Shown here one piece after another: positions 7,055-13,509 of a stretch of 64,000 nt of DNA. The notes under the pieces are model-generated. The model was given only the letters and a program-made list of their open reading frames with translations, ran no database searches and was not told where the DNA came from. Position 1 is the stretch's first letter. Every line of letters begins with the position of its first letter. The DNA is taken from NCBI GenBank assembly GCA_038063015.1, contig JBBTVX010000001.1, forward strand, positions 62,001 to 126,000, read 5' to 3'. This DNA is from JACPYG01 sp038063015 (lineage in GTDB: Bacteria; Patescibacteriota; Minisyncoccia; Minisyncoccales; Staskawiczbacteraceae). The position numbers were made by a program, and so were the translations under genes.

Positions 7055-9766
7055 CTATCTAACTGATGTTTTCGCTAATTTTTGAGGTTCTCTCATTTTA
7101 GGAAAATCTTTTGGCATATCAAATATAATTTTTCCCTCTTCTGCGTCAATCAAAACCCTGCTACCCTCTCTGAGTTCATTAATAACTATTTTAATAGATA
7201 AAGGGTCAAGAATTAATCTTTGAATAACTCTCTTTAACGGCCTTGCCCCCAAATTAGGGTCAAACCCGTCTTTAACTAATAATTCTTTTGCTTTTTCAGA
7301 AATTGTAATTTTTATCTCTTTTGCCTTTAATCTTTCTTCAACCTTTGACAATTCCAGTTCAACAATTCTTTTTATTTCTTCTTTTCTTAAATAATTAAAT
7401 ACTACAACCTCATCAATCCTATTTAAAAATTCCGGCCTAAACTGGTCTTTTAGGGAATCTGCTATTTTGTCTTTCATTGATTCTCTTTCGGCGATCTCTT
7501 CTCTGGTATTAAAACCAATTGAAGACATTTTATTGATATAATCCGAACCGACATTAGAAGTCATTATTATAATCGTGTTTTTGAAAGATGCTGTTCTGCC
7601 CTTAGAGTCCGTTAATCTTCCGTCTTCAAAAATTTGAAGAAGAATATTAAATATCTCAGGGTGCGCCTTTTCAACTTCGTCTAATAAAATTACGGAATAG
7701 GGCCTGCGCCTTACTTTTTCTGTAAGCTGGCCGGCTTCTTCATAGCCGACATATCCGGGCGGCGAGCCGATAATTTTAGAAACTGTATGGCGTTCCATAT
7801 ATTCCGACATATCTAATCGTATCATAGCTTTTTCGTCATCAAATAAAAATCCGGCCAAAGCCCTGGCGGTTTCAGTTTTGCCGACTCCTGTCGGTCCTAA
7901 AAATAGAAAAGAGCCCAATGGTTTATTTTCCTCAGAAATGCCGGCTCTGGCTCTTCTAATCGCCCTTGATATAGCTGAAATCGCCTCTTCTTGCCCTATC
8001 ACCCTTCTATTTAAAACATTTTCCATTGTCTCTAATTTTTGGGCCTCTTCTGTAATTAATCTTGTAACTGGAATTCCGGTCCAGCGGGAAACAACCCCAG
8101 CCACTTCTTCTTCCGTCACCTCTTCTTTCAAAAAGTGATGGGTTTTTTGAAGTTTAATTAATTTTTGCTCAATTATTTTTTGCTCTTTTAAAAGCTGAGG
8201 TATTCTGCCATATTTTATTTCAGCCACTTTTTCCAAATCAGCTTCTCTTTGAGCAGTTTCTGTTTGGTAAGAAAAGTCGTCAATCTTTTTTCTAATGTCT
8301 TTTATTTTATTAATCAATTCTTTTTCCGCTCCCCATTTCGCCCTTAGCGCTTTCGTTTTTTCCTTTAAGTCGGCTAACTCTCTGGCAATTACCTTTAATC
8401 TTCTTTCAGCGCCTTTTTCTTTTTTTAAGGCCTGTTTTTCTATTTCAAGCTTTGTGATTTCTTCTTCATATTTTTCCAACTCCTGCGGTTCTGACTCAAT
8501 TTCCAATCTCAAAGCCGAAGCCGCCTCGTCCATCAAGTCAACCGCTTTGTCCGGTAAAAATCTGTCTGAAATATAACGATTACTCAGCTCAACCGCCGCC
8601 TTAATAGCTGAATCCTTAATTCTTACCCCATGATGAACCTCGTATTTTTCTTTAATACCCCTTAATATAGCTGTTGCGTCTTCGGTTGAAGGTTCCTGAA
8701 CATAAATCGGCTGGAATCTTCTTTCTAAAGCCGGATCTCTTTCAATATATTTTTGGTATTCTTTTAAGGTTGTAGCCCCGATTGCTCTTAATTCTCCGCG
8801 AGCTAAAGCCGGCTTCAATAAATTTGAAGCGTCAATCGCGCCTTCAGCGGCTCCGGCTCCCACTAAAGTGTGAAGCTCGTCAATAAATAGAATATATCTT
8901 CCGTCAGCCCGATTAATCTCTTTTAATAAAGCCTTTATTCTGGTTTCAAACTCTCCCCTATATTTTGTGCCGGCAATTATCGCCCCCAAATCTAAAGAAA
9001 TTATTTCTTTGTTTTTTAAAAATTCCGGCACATTGCTTCTGGAAATCCTTTGGGCAAACCCTTCCACGATCGCTGTTTTACCCACTCCGGCTTCGCCAAT
9101 CAATACTGGATTATTTTTAGTTCTGCGGGATATAATCTGCATCACCCTTCTAATTTCATTATCTCTGCCGATTATAGGGTCAATTTTTCCCGCTGACGCT
9201 AAATTAGTTAAATTTCTGGTGTATTTTTCAATTACCTGATATTTTGATTCTGGCTCCGGGTCGGTTATTTTTTGTCCGCCCCTTATTTGCGATAAAATTT
9301 TCAGTGCCTGCTCATAATCAAGTTTTGAAGTTTTTAAATTATTTAAATCTCCCCCGGGGCTGAAAAAAGTAATTTTATCTAAAATGTCTTTGGCTGTTGA
9401 TTTGGTATCCAACAGCGCTAAAAAGAAATGCTCAACGGAAATAAATTCGTCTCCCATTTTCATTGCCTCTTGTCTGGCTCTGTCTAAAACTTTTGCCATA
9501 TCCTGCGTTAAATAAAATTGGCCAAAAGCGGCGGGCGCCGCAATTGTCGGAATTTTTGCAATCTGGATTTCAACTTTCTTTTTTAAAGAATCCACATCAA
9601 CTCCTAATTTTTGAAGTATGGTCAAAATTACGCTTCCGTCTTGCAAAAGCAAGGCAAAAAGCAGGTGCAGAGCGTCTATTTGCTGCTGTCCTTTTTCTTG
9701 CGCCAATTGTTGGGCCGACATTATGGCATCCTGGGCTTTATTTGTAAAATTGGCTCCTCCATTCAT
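7055..9766 (-). CDS. clpB: ATP-dependent chaperone ClpB
   Basis: A 903-residue Hsp100 disaggregase. In order: Clp N-terminal repeats (about 5-145), first AAA+ domain with Walker A GEAGVGKT (about 224-231), a long coiled middle domain (about 420-545) that separates ClpB from ClpA and ClpC, and a second AAA+ domain with GPTGVGKT and the SPPGYVGYEEAGQL loop. It threads aggregated proteins through a hexamer with DnaK. No ClpP-binding IGF loop was seen. It is the first gene of a tight series with the protease-like, pilin-like and lamin-tail genes. A TTGAAT/TATAAT promoter ends almost at the ATG, so the transcript would be leaderless. Confidence 0.95.
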   Translation of the reverse strand: MNGGANFTNKAQDAIMSAQQLAQEKGQQQIDALHLLFALLLQDGSVILTILQKLGVDVDSLKKKVEIQIAKIPTIAAPAAFGQFYLTQDMAKVLDRARQEAMKMGDEFISVEHFFLALLDTKSTAKDILDKITFFSPGGDLNNLKTSKLDYEQALKILSQIRGGQKITDPEPESKYQVIEKYTRNLTNLASAGKIDPIIGRDNEIRRVMQIISRRTKNNPVLIGEAGVGKTAIVEGFAQRISRSNVPEFLKNKEIISLDLGAIIAGTKYRGEFETRIKALLKEINRADGRYILFIDELHTLVGAGAAEGAIDASNLLKPALARGELRAIGATTLKEYQKYIERDPALERRFQPIYVQEPSTEDATAILRGIKEKYEVHHGVRIKDSAIKAAVELSNRYISDRFLPDKAVDLMDEAASALRLEIESEPQELEKYEEEITKLEIEKQALKKEKGAERRLKVIARELADLKEKTKALRAKWGAEKELINKIKDIRKKIDDFSYQTETAQREADLEKVAEIKYGRIPQLLKEQKIIEQKLIKLQKTHHFLKEEVTEEEVAGVVSRWTGIPVTRLITEEAQKLETMENVLNRRVIGQEEAISAISRAIRRARAGISEENKPLGSFLFLGPTGVGKTETARALAGFLFDDEKAMIRLDMSEYMERHTVSKIIGSPPGYVGYEEAGQLTEKVRRRPYSVILLDEVEKAHPEIFNILLQIFEDGRLTDSKGRTASFKNTIIIMTSNVGSDYINKMSSIGFNTREEIAERESMKDKIADSLKDQFRPEFLNRIDEVVVFNYLRKEEIKRIVELELSKVEERLKAKEIKITISEKAKELLVKDGFDPNLGARPLKRVIQRLILDPLSIKIVINELREGSRVLIDAEEGKIIFDMPKDFPKMREPQKLAKTSVR

Positions 9767-9773
9767 GTTTTTT

Positions 9774-9802
9774 ATTATATGTCAACTTTAATTTTAATTC
9801 AA
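9774..9802 (-). promoter_or_regulatory. Probable leaderless promoter of clpB
   Basis: On the minus strand, TTGAAT (9797-9802) and TATAAT (9774-9779) are separated by 17 bp. The -10 box ends 8 bp from the ATG, so the start site would be within a few bases of it. No CIRCE-type inverted repeat was seen. Confidence 0.5.
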
Positions 9803-9813
9803 GAGTAAAAAAA

Positions 9814-9842
9814 TTGAACATTAATATAATAAATGCTATGAT
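9814..9842 (+). promoter_or_regulatory. Promoter of the 9895 small gene
   Basis: TTGAAC (9814-9819) and TATGAT (9837-9842) with 17-bp spacing, about 50 nt upstream of the start codon. Confidence 0.5.
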
Positions 9843-9894
9843 AATATTATTGTTTAAACCTTTTGGACTCTTCAATTCTTTAGGAGACCCTAAG

Positions 9895-10116
9895 ATGACG
9901 AGCAAAGAATTACTTAAAAAAACGAAGGAGGCTGTATTCTCCCGCGCAATTCCGGTTCCCCTAATAGAAGAACGGAGGCGGATGGCGATGGTTGCCCGCA
10001 AAACAGCGTGGCGAGCCGATTTTTTTCTTAATCCAATGACTACCACCATAGTCGCTGCGATGATCCATCACTGCGCCAGGCGAGAAGCCCGGCACAAAAC
10101 CAAACAAAAAGTTTGA
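9895..10116 (+). CDS. Small basic protein of unknown function
   Basis: A 73-residue ORF starting at ATG 9895, chosen because an AGGAG Shine-Dalgarno site lies at 9882-9886; an upstream reading from 9814 overlaps the promoter. The protein is strongly basic (ERRRMAMVARKTAWR, RREARHKTKQK) with no membrane segment or known motif. It has its own promoter and terminator. Base composition is richer in G and C than the neighbouring operons. I do not recognise a family; it may bind nucleic acid, judging only by charge. Confidence 0.5.
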   Translation: MTSKELLKKTKEAVFSRAIPVPLIEERRRMAMVARKTAWRADFFLNPMTTTIVAAMIHHCARREARHKTKQKV

Positions 10117-10142
10117 ACAAAAAAACAGGGCCATCTGGCCAA

Positions 10143-10177
10143 AGCGGGTTCCCAAAAAGAACCCGCTCTTATTTTTT
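10143..10177 (+). terminator. Intrinsic terminator of the 9895 gene
   Basis: AGCGGGTTC (10143-10151) pairs with GAACCCGCT (10159-10167), followed by CTTATTTTTT. Confidence 0.85.
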
Positions 10178-10217
10178 ATAAAAACCGCCATATGTCTGTG
10201 TACATTATCGCACGGGA

Positions 10218-10246
10218 TTGACAAGGTTTCTTGGGTATGCTATAAT
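10218..10246 (+). promoter_or_regulatory. Consensus promoter for the 10.25-11.0 kb transcript
   Basis: A perfect TTGACA (10218-10223) and a perfect TATAAT (10241-10246) with 17-bp spacing. Transcription would start near 10253, leaving a leader of almost 240 nt before the next ORF. Confidence 0.8.
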
Positions 10247-10252
10247 AAAAAT

Positions 10253-10490
10253 ATTAGATATAAAGAAGCAATTTGAAAAATTTACGGGAAACACAAAGCA
10301 ATAGGCATAACTGAGTTTTAGTTTCCTACCCTTCTTTCAAATCATTAGTTGAATACCTGAAACGACTTTTATGGTTGATTTCTAAATTGATAATTTCTTT
10401 AGTGGTTTGAAAGAAGGGATAAAGTTTTCCTTTTTGAGCTTGGCAGTTTCCAAGCAAGGCGGCTGGCCTGAAACAGCGGAGGATTAAACC
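10253..10490 (+). promoter_or_regulatory. Long structured 5' leader
   Basis: Between the consensus promoter and the ORF at 10491 there is no gene. A perfect 13-bp inverted repeat, CCCTTCTTTCAAA (10329-10341) with TTTGAAAGAAGGG (10406-10418), closes a 64-nt loop. A second hairpin is GCTTGG-CAGTTT-CCAAGC (10438-10455). A GGAGG Shine-Dalgarno site precedes the ATG. The length and folding suggest a regulatory leader or a small RNA. No named riboswitch class was recognised. Confidence 0.5.
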
Positions 10491-10745
10491 ATGAGAAAAT
10501 GGTTTGAGTCTCCGGCGGTTGGAGCCGAGCTCAAGTCTGCTTACAAGCAGATGAGGGCTTTACTCGCCAATCCGAACAGCACCTCCGAGCAACGGCTCGG
10601 AAGGCTGGAGGATTTGGTGGAGCGGCTCCTCCGCCTGGCCGAGAACCGGTGCTCCGAATGCGGGGCACCGATTCACTACTTGGCTAAGGACTCCTGCTGT
10701 TCGCAGGAGTGCGAGGCCGAAGTAGTGAATAGAGAGCTTTATTAG
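10491..10745 (+). CDS. Small zinc-ribbon-like protein of unknown function
   Basis: An 84-residue protein. The first 50 residues look helical and charged (SEQRLGRLEDLVERLLRLAE). The C-terminal third carries CSECG and, after 15 residues, CCSQEC, a likely four-cysteine zinc site. GC content is visibly above that of the flanking operons. A GGAGG site sits at normal distance from the ATG. It lies between a long structured leader and the first copy of the repeated RNA motif. Family unknown; perhaps acquired with the island. Confidence 0.6.
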   Translation: MRKWFESPAVGAELKSAYKQMRALLANPNSTSEQRLGRLEDLVERLLRLAENRCSECGAPIHYLAKDSCCSQECEAEVVNRELY

Positions 10746-10882
10746 CTCTCTCGGCTAAACAGCGGGTTCTCCGTCAGACCGCTGGCCATGGATTGGCGAG
10801 TAAAGGAGATTAGGTAGAAAATAAGAGACCGAATATCTACCCAGCAAGTCGCTCTGCTGTCAGTGTGCGACAACAAAAGCCT

Positions 10883-10978
10883 CCTGTTTAGGCTTAAACA
10901 AACAGGTTAGCGGGAATACCGCGCTTGATTCGTAAGAATCATGCCTGCTGTAAAATTCAAGCGGATTGGTTTATGGGG
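10883..10978 (+). ncRNA. Structured RNA motif, copy 1
   Basis: The stretch 10746-11085 has no gene. Within it, about 95 nt match 11429-11524. Elements in order: a hairpin beginning CCTGTTT and ending AACAGG; a stem AGCGGG (10909-10914) with CCTGCT (10944-10949); inside it a hairpin GATTC-GTAA-GAATC (10927-10940); and CCGCGCTT, which can pair with AAGCGG beyond the stem, a possible pseudoknot. An intrinsic terminator follows at once. The two copies differ by compensating changes in the stems, which supports a selected RNA fold. Confidence 0.6.
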
Positions 10979-11022
10979 AATTTATGAAAAATGGTTTTTT
11001 CAAAAACTCCCCTCCATTTTTT
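10974..11022 (+). terminator. Terminator-like hairpin after RNA motif copy 1
   Basis: GGGG (10975-10978) pairs with CCCC near 11010 around an inner stem TGAAAAA/TTTTTCA, followed by TCCATTTTTT. Confidence 0.55.
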
Positions 11023-11085
11023 AGCTCATAATATTGTGTTGTGGGCTGAAAGTGTGGAAATCTCTTTTTGGGAGAAATAAAAGAG

Positions 11086-11391
11086 ATGAACAAAAAAGAA
11101 TGGCGACCAGTTAGTATAACCGAGCAAGCGGCCCGTAGGGCGCTTGCCGTTGGTGGCGTTACCGATAACGCCACCAAACAACAGGTTGGATTTGTGACGG
11201 CGGCCCAACACAAATTGGGTCACGTCACTGTCTTTATCCGCCATCCTCCTACGGAGGATTTGGCGGAAATTGACGCGAGGAAGGCGGGATTAATTATCCT
11301 GCCGACAACCGACAGCCTCGGTCTGCCGACTGAGGCGACGGCCGAAGACCTCGCCATTTATAGACGAGTCCTCGGCCTAAGTAGAGTTTAA
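11086..11391 (+). CDS. Small protein of unknown function
   Basis: A 101-residue ORF from ATG 11086; the GGGAGAA at 11070-11076 serves as Shine-Dalgarno site, so the alternative TTG at 11068 is not preferred. The protein is soluble, Ala/Thr-rich and mildly acidic at the C-terminus (TEATAEDLAIYRRVLGLSRV). No motif is recognised. Like its neighbour at 10491 it has higher GC than the flanking operons. It is flanked on both sides by copies of the same structured RNA motif, giving a cassette-like arrangement. Confidence 0.5.
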   Translation: MNKKEWRPVSITEQAARRALAVGGVTDNATKQQVGFVTAAQHKLGHVTVFIRHPPTEDLAEIDARKAGLIILPTTDSLGLPTEATAEDLAIYRRVLGLSRV

Positions 11392-11428
11392 AATCTCTAT
11401 AAAAATTTGAAACAACGAGACGTGCTTT

Positions 11429-11524
11429 CCTGTTTGTGCCGCAAACAAAAAGGTTGGCGGGAATACCGCGCTTAGTTCGTAAGAACTATGCCCGCTGTAA
11501 AAATCAAGCGGATTGTTATGGGAG
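11429..11524 (+). ncRNA. Structured RNA motif, copy 2
   Basis: Matches 10883-10978. The inner hairpin reads AGTTC-GTAA-GAACT (11474-11487), so two of its five base pairs differ from copy 1 on both strands while the loop is unchanged. The outer stem is GGCGGG (11456-11461) with CCCGCT (11491-11496). It is again followed directly by a terminator. The surrounding 11392-11989 stretch has no protein gene on the plus strand before the transposase; an opposite-strand RNA is proposed at 11673-11844. Confidence 0.6.
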
Positions 11525-11560
11525 GCCCGAGCTGGTTCTCTGGCCTCCCTCCTTTCTTTT
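11519..11560 (+). terminator. Terminator after RNA motif copy 2
   Basis: GGGAGGCC (from 11520) pairs with GGCCTCCC, followed by TCCTTTCTTTT. Confidence 0.75.
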
Positions 11561-11672
11561 AGCCCGCCAATAAGGCTCTTCTGGCTTCCATGGCTGGCGG
11601 ACTGAAAGAAGGGAGAAAAAGAAAAAATTAGCGTAACTAAAAAATCCATCACGATTTGCGATAGACTCTTTA

Positions 11673-11844
11673 GCGTGGACTCGGCGAGACTTGCACTCGC
11701 TTCGTCGGATGTTAATGCCGACATGCTACTTCATACACCACGAGCCCGAATCCACGATTCAATTATAAACAAAAAGGACGCCTTTTACAAAGAATCCCTT
11801 TTGTTAACATCCGACTTTAACTCGTAGTGTACGAGTCTGTCAGC
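11673..11844 (-). ncRNA. Candidate opposite-strand structured RNA
   Basis: A consensus promoter at 11851-11878 fires leftward into a stretch with no convincing ORF. From its 5' end the RNA has a hairpin ACTCGTA-CAC-TACGAGT, then GTCGGATGTTAA (reverse complement of 11804-11815), a short AAAAGG-CGT-CCTTTTT stem, and then an 82-nt region closed by CGTGGATTCGG/CCGAGTCCACG. Inside that region are a GTCGG/CCGAC arm and an arm GCGAG-TGCAAGT-CTCGC whose loop resembles a tRNA T-loop. The upstream and downstream copies of the 12-base element could form alternative pairings. The class is unknown and the 3' end was not determined. Confidence 0.4.
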
Positions 11845-11850
11845 ATCTTA

Positions 11851-11878
11851 ATTATAGCAAATCAAAATAGCCTGTCAA
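11851..11878 (-). promoter_or_regulatory. Consensus promoter on the minus strand
   Basis: Perfect TTGACA (11873-11878) and TATAAT (11851-11856) with 16-bp spacing, pointing left, away from the insertion sequence whose end lies about 20 bp to the right. Confidence 0.7.
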
Positions 11879-11896
11879 GTTTTAGTATTGTACAAT

Positions 11897-13287
11897 ACAG
11901 AAGGACCCTCAAATGATGTTCTGTTTCTAACACAGAAGGACCCTGAAATTGGATGTTGAAAAGTTGGAAAAAGATGTCAGAGTTGAAGCATGATAATCAA
12001 CATGCAAGACAAAAATGTAGTTTCAATCGATCAGATAAAAGAGTTTTTAAAATTAAACAATGACGCCACAAGGTTTCTCGCAGAAAACAAGGTCGAGAGA
12101 AACTTGTGGATTGAAAATGTTTTAAACAAGTTTAAATACTTTTCATGTGTTAAAAAAGAAAAAACAATTGTTAAAAAATACATTGTAAAGATGACCGGCT
12201 TGTCTAAAACGCAAACGAAGAAGTTAATTGCAAAGAAAAGAAGGTTGGGAAAGATAATCGTTGCCTATTCAAACTGCCGGCGGTTTCCCAAAATATACAA
12301 TGCTTCAGACATTGCCTTGCTGATAAAAACAGACAACCTGCACGGACGGCTTTCTGGACCGGCAACCAAGGGAATACTATCCCGAGAATACAATATTTTC
12401 CACAAACAAGATTACAGGAACATCAGTAACATTTCCGCCTCTCACATCTACAATCTGCGAGGAACAAGACAATATGTTTCACATTCTCTAACTGTCAAAA
12501 AAACGAACCCGATAAAGATTCCAATCGGCAAACGCACAAAACCCGAGAACAACGGAATGCCGGGATTCCTACGCGTTGACACCGTCCACCAAGGGGATTT
12601 GGACAAGGAAAAAGGAATTTATCACATCAACATCGTTGACGAAGTGACCCAGTGGGAAATCATCGGTTGCGTGGAGCGAATTTCAGAAGATCATCTTTTG
12701 CCACTGCTCAAAGATTTACTGGATCAGTTTCCGTTTTTAATCATTAATTTCCATTCCGACAACGGTTCAGAATACATAAACAAGGTTGTAGCTCAGCTTT
12801 TAAACAAACTACTGATTTCACAGACTAAGTGCAGACCGAGGCATTCCAATGACAACGGACTGGTTGAAGGAAAAAATAACTTTGTAATCAGAAAACACAT
12901 CGGATACAGATTCATCGCAAAAGGATACGCCGAATGCTTCAATGAATTTTACAAAAGCTGTTTTAACGATTATCTCAACTTTCACAGACCGTGCGGATAT
13001 CCAACAATCATAATTGATAAACGCGGAAAAGAAAAAAAGATTTACAACACATATTTAACTCCATACCAAAAATTAAAATCAATGAAAAACGCAGAACAAT
13101 ATTTAAAACCAGGAATCACTTTTGAAGATTTAGATAAGGTCGCCCTTGAAAAATCCGACAACGAATTCGCCGAATTTATGCAAAAAGAAAAAGAGAAATT
13201 ATTCAATAATTTTAAAGGTCAAAAGCTCCAATTTCCGACAACCTTTTCCAACAAAGTCATGTCCGAGATTTCAGGGTCCTTTCTTGA
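11897..13287 (+). mobile_element. Insertion sequence with DDE integrase-type transposase
   Basis: Ends are defined by the motif AAGGACCCTGAAAT. It occurs twice at the left (11901-11914 with one change, and 11936-11949) and once inverted at the right (13268-13282). The right copy lies inside the last codons of the transposase. The element sits between two structured-RNA stretches and may have split one locus. No target duplication was recognised. Family assignment beyond the rve-type integrase core is open. Confidence 0.7.
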
Positions 13288-13291
13288 TTAG
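11990..13291 (+). CDS. Transposase, rve-type DDE integrase core
   Basis: A 433-residue protein. Residues about 1-130 hold an N-terminal DNA-binding part with helix-turn-helix character (VKMTGLSKTQTKKLIAKKRR). The catalytic core (about 195-330) shows the first Asp in FLRVDTVHQGD, the second in NFHSDNGSEYIN and the Glu in NDNGLVEGKNN, the D,D-35-E triad of integrase-type transposases. It would cut and join the element's ends as a multimer. The protein appears full length with an intact triad, so the element may be functional. A start at the second Met (12002) is also possible. The stop codon follows the right inverted end by a few bases. Confidence 0.85.
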   Translation: MIINMQDKNVVSIDQIKEFLKLNNDATRFLAENKVERNLWIENVLNKFKYFSCVKKEKTIVKKYIVKMTGLSKTQTKKLIAKKRRLGKIIVAYSNCRRFPKIYNASDIALLIKTDNLHGRLSGPATKGILSREYNIFHKQDYRNISNISASHIYNLRGTRQYVSHSLTVKKTNPIKIPIGKRTKPENNGMPGFLRVDTVHQGDLDKEKGIYHINIVDEVTQWEIIGCVERISEDHLLPLLKDLLDQFPFLIINFHSDNGSEYINKVVAQLLNKLLISQTKCRPRHSNDNGLVEGKNNFVIRKHIGYRFIAKGYAECFNEFYKSCFNDYLNFHRPCGYPTIIIDKRGKEKKIYNTYLTPYQKLKSMKNAEQYLKPGITFEDLDKVALEKSDNEFAEFMQKEKEKLFNNFKGQKLQFPTTFSNKVMSEISGSFLD

Positions 13292-13337
13292 AAAATACTT
13301 TTTTATTTTTACAATTCTGCCTTTCTTTTAGCTCATC

Positions 13338-13442
13338 ACATAAAACGTGTGAGGTCGGGTCTCACACAGCTTACAATAACCGATATGGGGCTGTTAAATC
13401 AACTGTTGGTTTTCAGCCCTATGGCGGTTATTAAAGAAAACA
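13338..13442 (+). ncRNA. Two strong hairpins right of the insertion sequence
   Basis: No gene lies in 13292-13509. GTGTGAG (13347-13353) pairs with CTCACAC (13361-13367) around a 7-nt loop. AATAACCG..TATGGGGCTG then pairs with CAGCCCTATGG.CGGTTATT to give a long nearly perfect hairpin. A terminator follows at 13461. This looks like the 3' part of a structured RNA, perhaps cut off from 11.4-11.9 kb by the insertion. Function unknown. Confidence 0.4.
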
Positions 13443-13460
13443 CGAATAGCTTCGCAAACT

Positions 13461-13493
13461 AAAAGGCCCGCCCAAAAAGCAGGCCTTTTTTCT
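13461..13493. terminator. Intrinsic terminator, usable on both strands
   Basis: AAAAGGCC (13461-13468) pairs with GGCCTTTTTT (13482-13491). It can end plus-strand RNA from the island, and on the minus strand it follows the htrA stop at 13510. Confidence 0.75.
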
Positions 13494-13509
13494 TGTTTCT
13501 GATTTCAGG

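Noticed and set aside
10861..10978. Possible c-di-GMP-I riboswitch
   Set aside because: The stretch AAAGCCTCC...GGTTAGCGGG...TACCG resembles the 3' half of that class, but the 5' half with the GCAAACC element is missing and copy 2 lacks the similarity.
10746..11560. Integron attC-like sites between small ORFs
   Set aside because: The repeats fold well, but no RYYYAAC/GTTRRRY core pair at the ends and no integron integrase in the window.
11377..11724. 115-codon minus-strand ORF
   Set aside because: It runs through the structured RNA motif and terminator on the other strand, is low-complexity in composition and has no Shine-Dalgarno site.
11380..11870. tmRNA on the minus strand
   Set aside because: A T-arm-like hairpin exists but there is no tag ORF ending in ALAA, no 5' GGGG acceptor with a distant 3' partner, and no GTTCRA loop.
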